Below, piece after piece: positions 7,843 to 18,054 of a stretch of DNA of 64,000 bases (within the stretch, counting starts at the first letter, position 1; every line of letters starts with the position of its first letter). Below the pieces are notes generated by a model. The model was not told where the DNA came from and searched no databases. It saw only the letters and a program-made list of their open reading frames with translations. The stretch is taken from assembly GCF_050627025.1 (NCBI RefSeq), contig NZ_CP192472.1. One strand, 5' to 3'. Origin of the DNA: Variovorax paradoxus_P. GTDB taxonomy: Bacteria > Pseudomonadota > Gammaproteobacteria > Burkholderiales > Burkholderiaceae_C. Made by a program: the position numbers and the translations under genes.

Positions 7843-8993
7843 CACACTCTCCTTTTCGTCGGCGTCGAATCGACGCTCAGGTCGTTGACCTCTCCGCGCT
7901 TGGCGTTCAAGCGGAGAGTGAAACTGAAATGCCGACCGCGCAGCCCGCGGCCGAACTTGAATCGCCCATTCGTCAGCGCGCTGGCCGGCTCCGGTTCGAG
8001 GGCATAGCTGTAGGTCTGCGCGGTGCCCGACTGCGTGGTGGTCACCTCCATGCTGGCGGTGCCGTCTTCCAGCTCATATTCGAGGAAGGCCTGCAGCGGG
8101 TGCACGAGCGCCCCCTTGCCGACATCGACCGGGGCCGTCCGGATGGAAGCTGCCTGCATCTGCGGCGTGTCCAGCGCATACACACCGTCGCTGGCCAGGC
8201 CGAACAGGGCGCCGTCGATCACCGTCAGCGCCAGGAACGGGAGCGGGTAGTGCCGGCTCATGGCCCAGTTGTCGGCGTTCGAGGTCCACGCAAAGCCCGC
8301 CGCGCCCTGCCCCAGCACCTCGTCTTCGGCGAATACCGCGTCGTGCACGAGCTCGACCGCAAGCAGCCGATCCAGAACTGCGCTGTCGGCGCGGGCCTGC
8401 TCCGCTGCAGGCCCCTGCGAGCGGCGAACTTCAACGACCTCATCCGAGGCGGAGACATATTCGCCCACGAGGACCCTAGCGCGCGACGTGCCGGCCGTCC
8501 AATCGTGGGCCTGCGCGCCCTCGACCACAAGCACCTTGCCGAACGCGGGCGCCGAATCTGCCGCTCGCGCCCGCTCTTCTACCTGCGTGCGCACCTGGCG
8601 CTGCGCCAGCACCGCATCGCTGGCCGTCGCGTGTTCTACGATCCATGAGCCAGCGCGCTCCACGACCGTATCCGACACCTCCACCGCATCGGCGTGCAGC
8701 ACGAGCAGCCGCTCGCGCATTTGATCCGCGGCCGTACCCCGCTCCGCAATCAGGTCTGCGGAACGGCGCGCATCGAGTACTGCATCCGAGGCGCTGGCGC
8801 GCTCGACGATGATTGCACCCGGGCGGTCCAAAGCGGCGTCCGACGCGACGGCAACATCGGCATGCATCACCAGAAGACCGAAGAACAATGCGGTCGACGC
8901 ACGCGCCAGCTCTTCGGTCACGCTGCTCAAGCCAAGCCAGACCGCGCTGGTCGCAACGGCGGTCTCCTGCGTGTCGTCTCTGTAGCTACTCAT
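7842..8993 (-). CDS. Phage tail-region protein with ASDAVL-type repeats
   Basis: The product has 383 aa. Residues about 45-215 hold degenerate repeats of roughly 20-30 residues around a core (V)ER-A-x-ASDAVL, for example VERASASDAVL, AERGTAADQM and VEHATASDAVL. The C-terminal half (from FAWTSNADNWAMSR) is beta-rich and looks like a receptor- or particle-binding domain found at the ends of phage tail proteins. It overlaps the gene upstream by eight bases and the gene downstream by one, indicating translational coupling. The specific function is unknown. Confidence 0.7.
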   Translation of the reverse strand: MSSYRDDTQETAVATSAVWLGLSSVTEELARASTALFFGLLVMHADVAVASDAALDRPGAIIVERASASDAVLDARRSADLIAERGTAADQMRERLLVLHADAVEVSDTVVERAGSWIVEHATASDAVLAQRQVRTQVEERARAADSAPAFGKVLVVEGAQAHDWTAGTSRARVLVGEYVSASDEVVEVRRSQGPAAEQARADSAVLDRLLAVELVHDAVFAEDEVLGQGAAGFAWTSNADNWAMSRHYPLPFLALTVIDGALFGLASDGVYALDTPQMQAASIRTAPVDVGKGALVHPLQAFLEYELEDGTASMEVTTTQSGTAQTYSYALEPEPASALTNGRFKFGRGLRGRHFSFTLRLNAKRGEVNDLSVDSTPTKRRV

Positions 8994-11580
8994 TTATCAC
9001 CCCGATGAAGTGGTGGGCGCTCATGTTGTCGGCGAGCGCGGTGTGGCCCCAGCGGCGGCGAAAGCCGTTCTGGTCCTGCTCGTAGATGCTCGCGTAGCCC
9101 GCGTCGCCGATGGCGTTGTGCACCGCGTCGCGGTAGAAGTAGGTGTCCTCAACGGGCGAGAAGCCGAAGTACCAGGAATGCGGCACCTCGCGATGCGCGA
9201 CAACGGAGCCCGCCGTTTTCATCGACACGCTCAGGCGGCCGGACTGCTCGGCTGGGTACAACTTCTCGCTAGAGAAGGGTTCGAAGCCCGGCGCCTCGCC
9301 GCCGATGACAACCCCGCCCGCGTGCTGCGTGCCCGACGAGCGCGAGGTGTAGGGCCCACAGATGGCCGTCACGTCGAGGAAGCCACCGGGCGGCAGGTTG
9401 TACCAGTTGCCACTATCGGCATAGTCGCTGACCTCGGTGGGCGAGTAGACCAACGTGTCGATGTAGACAGGCACCCCGTCTTTCGAGGGCGGGTCGCCCT
9501 TGTTGTGGTTGTCCGTCTGGCCCATCCAGTGGAACAGGTTGTCGTAGCACCAAAGCTGGTAGGAGGTCGGGTCCGCCATCGCGAACTGCTCGGTCTTCTC
9601 CGACTCGGCACGGCCCGAAGTGCTGTCGGTATAGGGATAGAGGATGCAGTCGCGCTCGAACACCGGAACGCACGCGGCCACGTCGATGCCGAAGCCCGAC
9701 GTGCTCTTCACCTTGGTGCGGTGCATGTAGTAGCGGGCCCGCGAGAGTGACCCCACGCAATACAGAATCGGCGGCGTCGCGAACGCGGGCTGACCGTAGC
9801 CCATGTCGGTTCCCGTAATGTGCGTCGTGGTCGTGACGGGCGGCGCCTCTTGTCGGTCGTCGAACGCCGAGGTGTAGAAGTAGCCCATCAGCCCGGACAG
9901 CCCGGTCGTCACCGTCTTCTCCCACTGCCCGACGATCATGTATTTCTCGAAGGTGCTCTGCTCGCTCTCTTGGAACTTGCGTTCATCGTAGAAGTACTTC
10001 ACCACCTGCAACTCGTCATCCACGTAGCAGCCGAACACGATGGTGTCGCACCGCACGGCCGGGCCCGCATAGTCCTCGGAGACCATCACGAACGACTCAC
10101 ACCCTAAGCCTCGCAGCTCGGGAAACTTCAAGCGCCCCATCGAGGTCGGGTTCTTGCCCGGCCAGTACAGCGGCCCGGTGCCGACGCGCGACACGCTGCC
10201 CTGGTGCGATGCGATCGCATCCAGCTCGAGCGCGTCCCAGTGATCCGTGTCGGGGCCGTTGGTGACCGCTGCGCGCGCGAGGATCTGCGCCGCTGACTGC
10301 CGCCGGATTTTGTAGGCGATGGCGCGTGAGCGGTGCGTGCCGTCCCGCAACGTCTGGAACACACGATCAAGGTAGGCGTGCGCGCGGGCCGCATCCGCCG
10401 GGTCTTCGAACTGCCATGTGGCCTTCAGGCGGCCACCGTCTGCAACTGCGCCGAGGCGCAGCTTCAGCTTGTAGGCATGGGCCCGCAATAGGCCTGAGCC
10501 GTCATGGTCCCAGCAGGTATTGAATCCCTCGGTACCGCGGCTGTTGAGCGACCAGCCACTCGCTGCGTAGAAAGCCTGGTGGTCGTAGAAATCGGCGCAG
10601 TCGCACACCTTGATGAACACGCCGGCTCGCCGCCAGGCCTCGAAGTCTTTCTCCTCTTCCGGGAATGTCTCGCCCGTGGGCATCCCACCGAACCGGTCCA
10701 GCAGCTTCAGCAGCTCGGCATCACCGACCTCCTCGATGTACTCCCGGAAGGCCGCCGTGGTGGTCGCGGGTACAAGGGGCAGTGGCATTGCGAAGACGCC
10801 CCGCGCGTTGAGCTGCAGCAGCCATGGGCTGCCGTCAGTATCGAAAGAGACCGCGTTGCCCTTCGAGTGGAGATAGCCACATTGGAACTGCCCCTCACGG
10901 TCGGGGAACCCGGTGTAGCCCGGCAGCCGCACCCCTGCAACTTGGCGCCGAATCTCACGCATGTAGCGCTCGGGCACGCGCATACGCGCACGCTCTATGT
11001 CGTCTTCCGGCAGGTCCGCCATCGCCTGCCGCCCGTAGCCGCCCGCCACCTGCATGACCTCGGCCATTGCGCCGCTGAACCACGTGGGGCGCAGCTTCGT
11101 GAATTGCGTGAAGGTGTAGATTCCGCTGTACTCGGGGCGGAAGTATGAGAAGCGGTCGGGGTATTCGATACGAAAGCGCTGCAGCGCCACGTCCTTGGGC
11201 GGCAACGGTTCGTCCCGGTACCCGATCAGGCGCCGTCGGGTCTGTTCGGTGAGCTTGATGCCCACGCCCTCTCCTTCCAGCACCTGCGCCCGCGTGATGA
11301 CTCCCGAGAACAGCATCGGCAGGTTCGTTTCCGCCTGGCCGGTGAGCTCGTGCTGCGGGTTCTCGTGCCGCTCCAGCACGAGCACGCGGAACACGCCGCC
11401 CATGTCGATGGCCACTGCCTGCCGCCCGCTGGGCAGCTCCGCGACGCGCTTCAGGCTGTCCAGCGCGGACAGCTGCTTGAAGTTGGTCACGGCCCTGGCC
11501 AGCTGCTCGACAGCAGCGGAATCTTCGGGGGACAGCTCCGCCTGCTCGGCAAAGCGCCCGTAGGGGCGCGGGGCGAGCAT
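8986..11580 (-). CDS. Large phage tail/virion protein, unknown family
   Basis: The product has 864 aa, is globular and Trp/Tyr/Asp-rich throughout, with a charged N-terminal 70 residues. No repeat or known catalytic motif is visible to me. It lies within a run of overlapping late genes, between a 192-aa structural protein and the ASDAVL-repeat protein, so a tail hub, nozzle or spike role is plausible. The start is an ATG four bases downstream of the preceding stop. Function not assigned. Confidence 0.75.
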   Translation of the reverse strand: MLAPRPYGRFAEQAELSPEDSAAVEQLARAVTNFKQLSALDSLKRVAELPSGRQAVAIDMGGVFRVLVLERHENPQHELTGQAETNLPMLFSGVITRAQVLEGEGVGIKLTEQTRRRLIGYRDEPLPPKDVALQRFRIEYPDRFSYFRPEYSGIYTFTQFTKLRPTWFSGAMAEVMQVAGGYGRQAMADLPEDDIERARMRVPERYMREIRRQVAGVRLPGYTGFPDREGQFQCGYLHSKGNAVSFDTDGSPWLLQLNARGVFAMPLPLVPATTTAAFREYIEEVGDAELLKLLDRFGGMPTGETFPEEEKDFEAWRRAGVFIKVCDCADFYDHQAFYAASGWSLNSRGTEGFNTCWDHDGSGLLRAHAYKLKLRLGAVADGGRLKATWQFEDPADAARAHAYLDRVFQTLRDGTHRSRAIAYKIRRQSAAQILARAAVTNGPDTDHWDALELDAIASHQGSVSRVGTGPLYWPGKNPTSMGRLKFPELRGLGCESFVMVSEDYAGPAVRCDTIVFGCYVDDELQVVKYFYDERKFQESEQSTFEKYMIVGQWEKTVTTGLSGLMGYFYTSAFDDRQEAPPVTTTTHITGTDMGYGQPAFATPPILYCVGSLSRARYYMHRTKVKSTSGFGIDVAACVPVFERDCILYPYTDSTSGRAESEKTEQFAMADPTSYQLWCYDNLFHWMGQTDNHNKGDPPSKDGVPVYIDTLVYSPTEVSDYADSGNWYNLPPGGFLDVTAICGPYTSRSSGTQHAGGVVIGGEAPGFEPFSSEKLYPAEQSGRLSVSMKTAGSVVAHREVPHSWYFGFSPVEDTYFYRDAVHNAIGDAGYASIYEQDQNGFRRRWGHTALADNMSAHHFIGVINE

Positions 11581-11583
11581 TGG

Positions 11584-12162
11584 TCAGACGGTGAGGCTCA
11601 GGCGATAGCCGATGTCGTAGGTGTCGCCGCTCTGGAACACGCGCGCGGCCGCGTACTTCGTCGCCGACACCAGCGCGCCGGTGGTGCCGCCGCGCGTGTT
11701 GTTCGTGAGCATGGCCGCGCCGGTCACGTTGAGCTGGGCCGCTGTGGCGATGGTGACCGTTGCGACCGCTGCCATGTTGTCGATGGAGCCCGTGTTCGTG
11801 TTCGCCGAGGTCCAGGCCGGGCGGGTTGGGCTGGTGTAGCCCTCGGTGAGGCTGACGATTTCGGCGGCCGTGGCAGCGAAGTTCGCCGCCGTCCAGTTGT
11901 CGGCCGGCGCCGCCGCGCCGCTGAACAGCGCCAAGAAGTAGCCCGCGGGCTTCGCGGTGCTGCCCAGCGCCACGTTCAGGATATGCGCCAGACCTTCGAG
12001 CACGATGCGGTTCTTCGTGCGGTTCCACTCGCCACGGTTGATGCGGTCGAAGTACTCGCCCTGGGCCAGCACGCCCTGGCGGGGGAAATAGATGCCCTGC
12101 TCGGTGACATCGTAGGTTTCGCGGCTCAGGTCCGCAGCCAATTCTTTGCGCAGCGTCGTCAT
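11584..12162 (-). CDS. Phage structural protein, hypothetical
   Basis: The product has 192 aa. The first 65 residues are charged and helical (TLRKELAADLSRETYDVTEQG). The rest is Ala/Thr-rich and beta-like, with many small residues and a TYDIGYRLSLTV end. This composition is common in head-tail joining or tail tube-like proteins. It sits between two large tail genes. I do not recognise the family. Confidence 0.65.
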   Translation of the reverse strand: MTTLRKELAADLSRETYDVTEQGIYFPRQGVLAQGEYFDRINRGEWNRTKNRIVLEGLAHILNVALGSTAKPAGYFLALFSGAAAPADNWTAANFAATAAEIVSLTEGYTSPTRPAWTSANTNTGSIDNMAAVATVTIATAAQLNVTGAAMLTNNTRGGTTGALVSATKYAAARVFQSGDTYDIGYRLSLTV

Positions 12163-12231
12163 AGGAAACTCCAGTGGTCCTATGCCGCACTCCTGCGCAG
12201 CGAATGATCCCCGGTGCTCCGGGGTAAAGGC

Positions 12232-13419
12232 TCAGACTACCGCAGTGACCAGGCGGCGGCCAAACACTACAGAGGTGCCGGAACGTGCTGCGATGCCCTT
12301 CAGCACGCCGGCATGCAGTTCCACCAGGGCGCCGGACGCGGTACCTGCGACATACCCGTTCTCAGCGAGCCACACGGCCGCCTCGTTGCCACCAGCGGTC
12401 AGGTCGCCGCCCAGCACGTCCGGCGGCACGAGGACTGCGCTGCCGAGCACCGGGGCGCGGCTCGCCTTTCGTTCCATGGCCCACTCGCCCGGCGCGGCGC
12501 CCCGCAGGAAGGCCACGTGGTCGACCTGGCCGACCCAAACGCCACCATCCACCGGTTGCACGAAGGTGATCCGCTGCGGCATCTGGACGAAGGCGTGCCG
12601 CTCGTCGTGGAGGTGATAGGCCATCGCCTCGGACCACCGCAGCACATTGCCGCGCGCAGTGAGCAGGCGGCCGCGCCAGTAAGCCAGAAAGGCGCCGGTG
12701 GGCATCGGCGAGAGGTGCCGAAACTGCGCCGGCGCACCAAGCTCCGGCAGCAACGGCAGGTGGATCGACGCGGTGCCCGCCGGCCAGTCCCCGGCGCGCA
12801 ACAGCTCGCCGCCATTGCGCCGCGTGAGGTACAGGCGCAAGGCCGTCACCGTCGGGTCCAGCCACAGAGGCGCGGTCACGTCCAGCGCGCCAGCGGGGCC
12901 TACCTCGATGCTGGCGAGCTCGGACGTGCCCGACTCTTGCGCGCCGCGCAACCAGGCGAGCGCCGCGCCGTAGGTGCCGGGCTCCAGAGACCCGGCGGCG
13001 GCCGTCAGCAGCGGCGCCGGCGGCGTGTCCAGGGTCAAGCGCTGCGCCCGCGCGCCGTCATAGGTGAAGAGCCCGGCCGGGCCCGCTACGCACACCAGCC
13101 CATTCAAGACTGCGTGCGACGCACCTTCGCCGAGCGCCGCGAGCACGTCGTGCGTCCAGCTTGTCGGGTTGATCCTCACCCACTGGCCAGCCAGCGTGCC
13201 GAAGGTGTCGCGATGCAGCGGGCTCTGCCACACATCGCGGTACGGAACATCCGAGACGCGCCGTTCGCCCTGGCGGATCACCGCCTTGCCAGCGGGCGTG
13301 ATGTCCACGTTCACCGCGTCGCGCACATACAGGCGCGCCGCATCGCCGCCGCGCTGCATCGCGGCGTCCTCGGCGACGTTGTTTATGCCGGCCAGCGGCA
13401 TCAGGGAGGTGTCGGCCAT
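12232..13419 (-). CDS. Phage tail-region beta-propeller-like protein
   Basis: The product has 395 aa. The ATG at 13419 overlaps the TGA of the 1109-aa gene upstream (ATGA). It is beta-rich with recurring small-hydrophobic strands and Gly turns, for example GLFTYDGARAQRLTLD and GGVWVGQVDHVAFLRG, compatible with a propeller or receptor-binding protein that contacts the tail. A 69-base gap with no visible gene follows. No catalytic residues are recognisable. Confidence 0.7.
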   Translation of the reverse strand: MADTSLMPLAGINNVAEDAAMQRGGDAARLYVRDAVNVDITPAGKAVIRQGERRVSDVPYRDVWQSPLHRDTFGTLAGQWVRINPTSWTHDVLAALGEGASHAVLNGLVCVAGPAGLFTYDGARAQRLTLDTPPAPLLTAAAGSLEPGTYGAALAWLRGAQESGTSELASIEVGPAGALDVTAPLWLDPTVTALRLYLTRRNGGELLRAGDWPAGTASIHLPLLPELGAPAQFRHLSPMPTGAFLAYWRGRLLTARGNVLRWSEAMAYHLHDERHAFVQMPQRITFVQPVDGGVWVGQVDHVAFLRGAAPGEWAMERKASRAPVLGSAVLVPPDVLGGDLTAGGNEAAVWLAENGYVAGTASGALVELHAGVLKGIAARSGTSVVFGRRLVTAVV

Positions 13420-16400
13420 CAGAAGGCTCCTTTCCGGTACTGGTCCGCGTTGCCGTCGGGACGAATGAAGTGCACTGCGGGCTTGGCATTGGGCACGCCC
13501 ACGGCAGCCAGGTCCACACCCACAAGCGCCAGCATGCGCGGCGCCGGGCCGGGCGGCAAATAGGCGTTGCGCACACGCATGCGGTCGGCGAAGTGCTCCG
13601 GGTCGTACTCGAGAAGCATGCCGTCGAACCCTTGCGGCTCCAGCCCGCGGATGCGCAGCGAGATCCACGCCGACCCGAAGCGCTGCGCGTTGAAGCCGCT
13701 GGGGATGGTGGACATCAGCGGGCCCACATGCAGCGACTGCCACTGGTACGGTGGTTCGCCTCGCGACGAACCCATCCTGAGCGCATTGAACCCGATGAGC
13801 GGAAAGCTCCGGTGCAGCAGCGAAATCCAGGTCACGCCGAAGTCGGGCGGCGCCAGGCCTGCCGGCTTCACGGTCTGCGGCCCAAGGTACGGCCCACGCG
13901 CCACGGCCGTCTGGCCGAACACCTGCATGTCTGCACCGCCGAACTGCTTCACGAACTGCGTGCCGTCGCCGACGATGACCCAGCCCATGCGGTAGGCCTG
14001 CATGCCGGCCGGCTCCAGGTAGCGGCGGTGCAGTTGCACGGACGCGGTGCCGAGCTGCGCGGTGTTCCCCAACGAGAAGGGAGCCAGGACACCTCGGTAG
14101 GTGCGGACCGAATGCCGCCCGAAGCGCGCGCCCGGCCCGTACTCCACCGTCTGGCCGACGTAGTGCAGGTTGGTCGCGCCGTGGTTGCGAATCGCCTGCG
14201 CCGGCGCCTCCACAACGGCCCAGATCGTGTGCGGCGTGATGCGCGCAGGGGAAGGTTCAAACACCTCGGCGCCCGGCCACTCCTGAACCGTGAGCACACG
14301 CCTCTTCAGGCCCACGGTCGGCACGCCATACCCGTCCACCTTGATGCCAGCATCGACCATGATTCCATTGCTGCGCACCGTCGCGTCGCCGACCTTCAGC
14401 GCGTCGATGCCGAAGGGATACAGGACGTACTGGTTCAGCCCCGGCTTGCCGAACGCGCTCAAGGAGTCCACCGGCTCGCCATCCTGGATGATCCACTGCG
14501 GCGAGTACGGCGGCGCGCCGGTCCGGGTGACCACCAGCTTGTCGCCGATCCGCATGAAGTTGTTGCCCGGCACCGCGATGCTCTGCTTCCGGTCAGCGAT
14601 CTTGGCTTGGCCGAAAAGCTGCATGCTGTTGCCGTCGGGTGCCACTGGCCGGAATTGCAGGCGCACGAAGGCGTCCCCGAACTCCTCTGCGTTCCAACCG
14701 TAGCCGCGCATCTCCGGGGTCACGTTGAGCACGCGCGGCTCTCCGAAGATGTCCCGGTGCGCCCACTTCGGCGCCACGATGTTGAAGTGGATCGAAAGCG
14801 CCACGAGGCCCACGCGAGCCATGTCGTCACCTTTCGGATCCACGTACCGGGTGTACAACTTGACCTCGGGTAGCGGCACGTCGGGCGGCTGGATGGCGTA
14901 GCGCGGCTCGAGCGCCAGCGTCCGGATGGCGAAGTCGATGAAGGGCACGCCATAGACGACCGAGTCGATGTCACCGATGCGTTGGTAGTAGCGTCGCGTG
15001 TTCTCCGTCGCGGCGAGGCCGAACGCTTTCGCATCCTCGCCCACCGGCGCGATCACACGCGCGGCGTTGTAGACCGCAGTCCAACGGAGCACGGGAGGCG
15101 GCTCAATGCCGTCCATCGGCAGCTGGCGCACACCGTAGGCAACCAACCCCGACGGCATCGTGCCTGGGTAGCCCGGGGGCGTCATGCCGGCCGGCGCGAT
15201 GACGCGCGCATTGTTGAAGACGAGCGGCTCGCCAGGCCGAGGCGGCGCCGTGCTGAACGTCGCGACCGTCTTGTTCCGGTTCTCGATGGCTGTCCACTGC
15301 GACCAGGCCGGCGGGTTCAGCCCGTCGTTCGGGTCGTACTGCTGCAGCACGATCTGGCGAAGGTTGTAGGCCTGCGCGCGGCCCCACCTGTATTGCTCCT
15401 GCACGTTCGTCTCGAAGCCCGGCGGCAGCACGAAGGACAGGTAGTTCTTGACCGTCGTCGCACCCCACACCTCGCGGAAGCCCTGGGGCGCCACGGTCTG
15501 CGAGACCGGGATGATGCGCGTGCCGAAGGCCGACGAGTCCCACCCGGGCGGCGAGAGGAAGCGCGTGCCGCCCACGTTCGGCCGCGCCACCGCATCGAAG
15601 AACGCGCCCGCCGGCGCCACCATGCGCGTGCCCTGGCTGATCCAGGCCGTGCCGAAGCCCGGCGTCGGTATGCCCGCATTGAGCTGCGCGTACTGCCGGT
15701 CGTGGCTGATGCGGTTGGTGCTGGAAAAGCCGGTGGCCACCAGCCCGTTCGGCAGCAGGTAGCGCGTGTACAGCCAGATGGTCGGGTTCGCGCCCCACGC
15801 CGGCGCCACGATGTTGCCGGCGGCGACATAGCGGTTCCGGTTGATGATGGTCGGGTCGCCCGCTGACCCTGCGACAAAGCCACCCGGGAACAGCCGGCGA
15901 TTCTTCAGCACTACCGCGCTGGCGCCGAAGGCGCTGTGGTCGAAGCCGGGCGGCGTGACCTTGCGCTGACCGAATGCCACCAGCGTGGCGCCAAAGGTCA
16001 GCGTGCTCGCGACGCCGGCGGGCCGCAGCGCCGCGGCAGCGTTCCGCACCTGGTGCGCGCCGATGCTCAAGCTGGCAATGCCGCCGGGCGCGACGAAGGT
16101 CAGGTAGCTCTGCAGCGTGGCCGCGCCGAAGCTGTTGGAGTCCCAGCCAGTCAGCGGGACATACTTGTCCTCGGAAGGCAGCGTCCACAGGCCATCGCGC
16201 ACGCCGACCGCAGGCGTGCAGGCCGCTTTGCCAACCCAGCTCGCATTGATCGTCCAGCGCGGCGGCGCGTACTGGTAGGGGAAGATGGCGTAGGTGTCGC
16301 CGAACACCAGCTGGGAGAATCCTGCGGGCCGCACGAACTGCTGCTGCGTTATGACCGGCTCGCCCATTGCCTCCGAGAGGAAGCCCGGCGGGGTGACATA

Positions 16401-16748
16401 GGCGCGTTGCTGGTCCCAGGTGACCGACAGCGAGGCTCCGATGGTTCGGATGTAAGCCGGCCTTCCAACCCACGAGGCCTCGATATTGTGCTGGGGTGGC
16501 CGGTAGAAGAGGACTTTCGTGAGCGCGTAGGTCGTACCCCACTGAGTCTGTTCGCCAGCAGTCGCGCCAGAGACGAGCTGTTGCCCGATGACCGTCGGTG
16601 CGCCCACGCCACCCTCGGCGCTGGCCGGCTGGTAAATCCACTGGGTGGGCGTGACCCAGGTGCCGAGGATGGCGCGCGCGGGACCGCGGTAGGTCGGTGC
16701 CCCGACCCACGAACTGTTCAGCGGGCTGGTCGGGGGCGTGTACGACAT
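13419..16748 (-). CDS. Very long repetitive phage tail/fibre protein
   Basis: The product has 1109 aa built from more than twenty degenerate repeats of about 40-50 residues. The recurring elements are (A)PPGF or PAGF, then an AFG or FG pair, then a hydrophobic strand, then R-x-(V/L)-x-P-x-G; examples are PPGWDSSAFGTRII and TPPGFDHSAFGASAVV. Such regular beta-repeats fit an elongated fibre or a surface-decorating protein. The first and last 60 residues depart from the repeat and may be attachment domains. It is followed with ATGA overlap by the 395-aa gene and probably works with it. Confidence 0.75.
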   Translation of the reverse strand: MSYTPPTSPLNSSWVGAPTYRGPARAILGTWVTPTQWIYQPASAEGGVGAPTVIGQQLVSGATAGEQTQWGTTYALTKVLFYRPPQHNIEASWVGRPAYIRTIGASLSVTWDQQRAYVTPPGFLSEAMGEPVITQQQFVRPAGFSQLVFGDTYAIFPYQYAPPRWTINASWVGKAACTPAVGVRDGLWTLPSEDKYVPLTGWDSNSFGAATLQSYLTFVAPGGIASLSIGAHQVRNAAAALRPAGVASTLTFGATLVAFGQRKVTPPGFDHSAFGASAVVLKNRRLFPGGFVAGSAGDPTIINRNRYVAAGNIVAPAWGANPTIWLYTRYLLPNGLVATGFSSTNRISHDRQYAQLNAGIPTPGFGTAWISQGTRMVAPAGAFFDAVARPNVGGTRFLSPPGWDSSAFGTRIIPVSQTVAPQGFREVWGATTVKNYLSFVLPPGFETNVQEQYRWGRAQAYNLRQIVLQQYDPNDGLNPPAWSQWTAIENRNKTVATFSTAPPRPGEPLVFNNARVIAPAGMTPPGYPGTMPSGLVAYGVRQLPMDGIEPPPVLRWTAVYNAARVIAPVGEDAKAFGLAATENTRRYYQRIGDIDSVVYGVPFIDFAIRTLALEPRYAIQPPDVPLPEVKLYTRYVDPKGDDMARVGLVALSIHFNIVAPKWAHRDIFGEPRVLNVTPEMRGYGWNAEEFGDAFVRLQFRPVAPDGNSMQLFGQAKIADRKQSIAVPGNNFMRIGDKLVVTRTGAPPYSPQWIIQDGEPVDSLSAFGKPGLNQYVLYPFGIDALKVGDATVRSNGIMVDAGIKVDGYGVPTVGLKRRVLTVQEWPGAEVFEPSPARITPHTIWAVVEAPAQAIRNHGATNLHYVGQTVEYGPGARFGRHSVRTYRGVLAPFSLGNTAQLGTASVQLHRRYLEPAGMQAYRMGWVIVGDGTQFVKQFGGADMQVFGQTAVARGPYLGPQTVKPAGLAPPDFGVTWISLLHRSFPLIGFNALRMGSSRGEPPYQWQSLHVGPLMSTIPSGFNAQRFGSAWISLRIRGLEPQGFDGMLLEYDPEHFADRMRVRNAYLPPGPAPRMLALVGVDLAAVGVPNAKPAVHFIRPDGNADQYRKGAF

Positions 16749-16750
16749 CG

Positions 16751-18010
16751 CTAGACCGGCTGCGGCTCCGTCTGAGCGAAGAACAGGTCGTTCAGAAGCT
16801 CTCCTGCGGCCGTCATGAACTGCACGTCGAAGGGGCCAATGCCAGGCACCCGCAGCTCGTAGTTTCCGGTCGCGGCATTCGAGGTCGTCTGCGCAGCAAG
16901 CTCACCGGTGTCACGCCAATGCGCGCGTACCACGCGCGCCACTGGGTTGTTGTTGATGTCGCGCACGGTTCCGGTGATTTTGTAAGGCGTGTCGTATGTG
17001 ATGACGAACGGCGTCAATGCGGAGGTGCTGCCCCACACGGTATTGCGGTAGACCGGCGACTGCGCAGGGTACGGCGCCCGCGTCGAAATCTTGAACTTCG
17101 ACATGGTGCGCGACGGGCTCGTGGAACCATTGCTATGTCGCAGGTAGACCGCATCTTCCGTCGGGTCTGGGTCAACGATCAGGCTGTAGCCCGCGCCGAT
17201 CACGCCACCCGCGGTCAGGGCCGTGAAATCGGTGAAGGTCTGGGTATCCGCGTTGAACTCGGCGATATAGGGAGACGAGCTGAAGGCAAGCAGGAACGAG
17301 TTGGCCGTCGTCGGGTGCCGCACGATTGGCTTGATGTACGAGGTAGCGGGGTTGTACTTGGTGCTCGCCGTGTATCCGAAGCTCCGTACCATCGTCGAGG
17401 CGTTGTAGATCGCCAGGTAAGGCGACGAAGCACTCATGACGACGAAGCGCGCGCTGTCGGAGGTGAAGGCAACACCGTAGTTGCCTGCGCCGCCAGGCAC
17501 CGTCACTGCGTCGGTGTATGCCCACGTTGCCGTGTTGTACACACGAAGATAAGGCGTCGTGCTGTGCGTCACCACCATCTTGGTGCCGTCGGGGGAAAAA
17601 TCCACTCCATAAATGCTACCAAGACCGCTTGTGGCCACGGTCACGAGAGAGTGGTCACTTCGCTTGAAGACGTACAAGAACGGCGAGCCTGTGCCGCCAA
17701 TTGCGTAGTGGTCGTTGGAGATTGCGCAAACGTTGGCAGTCGATGCAAAGCCAGCCGCCGGAACTACCGGATTTGCTAGCGTATTCATGTCGGGGTAGTA
17801 GCGGAAATTTGAACCCGAAGTGCTGGTGTTGAAAGTCACGACGCCGGCCTTCAGATCCGGCGCGAGCGCAGCAAATGCACCGCTGCTTCCGACGCCTGGG
17901 TAGGAAAGCGCATCCGAAGACACCAGCACCGGATCGAGCCCTTGCCGGATCTCAAGAATGCGCCCGATGATGTTTTCTCCGGAGACGATGCCCGACATGC
18001 GATGGCCCAT
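16751..18010 (-). CDS. Phage tail protein with WD40-like propeller and C-terminal carboxypeptidase-regulatory-like domain
   Basis: The product has 419 aa. The ATG at 18010 has AAGGAGGG seven bases upstream. Residues about 35-330 show repeated blades of the YVFKRSDHSLVTV, then GVDFSPDGTKMVV kind, with SPDGT turns typical of propeller folds. Residues about 345-419 (ITGTVRDINNNPVARVVRA) match the beta-sandwich common at the end of surface proteins. Its base composition is somewhat less GC-rich than its neighbours. A receptor-contact role is inferred. Confidence 0.75.
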   Translation of the reverse strand: MGHRMSGIVSGENIIGRILEIRQGLDPVLVSSDALSYPGVGSSGAFAALAPDLKAGVVTFNTSTSGSNFRYYPDMNTLANPVVPAAGFASTANVCAISNDHYAIGGTGSPFLYVFKRSDHSLVTVATSGLGSIYGVDFSPDGTKMVVTHSTTPYLRVYNTATWAYTDAVTVPGGAGNYGVAFTSDSARFVVMSASSPYLAIYNASTMVRSFGYTASTKYNPATSYIKPIVRHPTTANSFLLAFSSSPYIAEFNADTQTFTDFTALTAGGVIGAGYSLIVDPDPTEDAVYLRHSNGSTSPSRTMSKFKISTRAPYPAQSPVYRNTVWGSTSALTPFVITYDTPYKITGTVRDINNNPVARVVRAHWRDTGELAAQTTSNAATGNYELRVPGIGPFDVQFMTAAGELLNDLFFAQTEPQPV

Positions 18011-18054
18011 GCTCGCCCTCCTTCAACGTTCGCTAGATTTGTGATTAACGGGCC

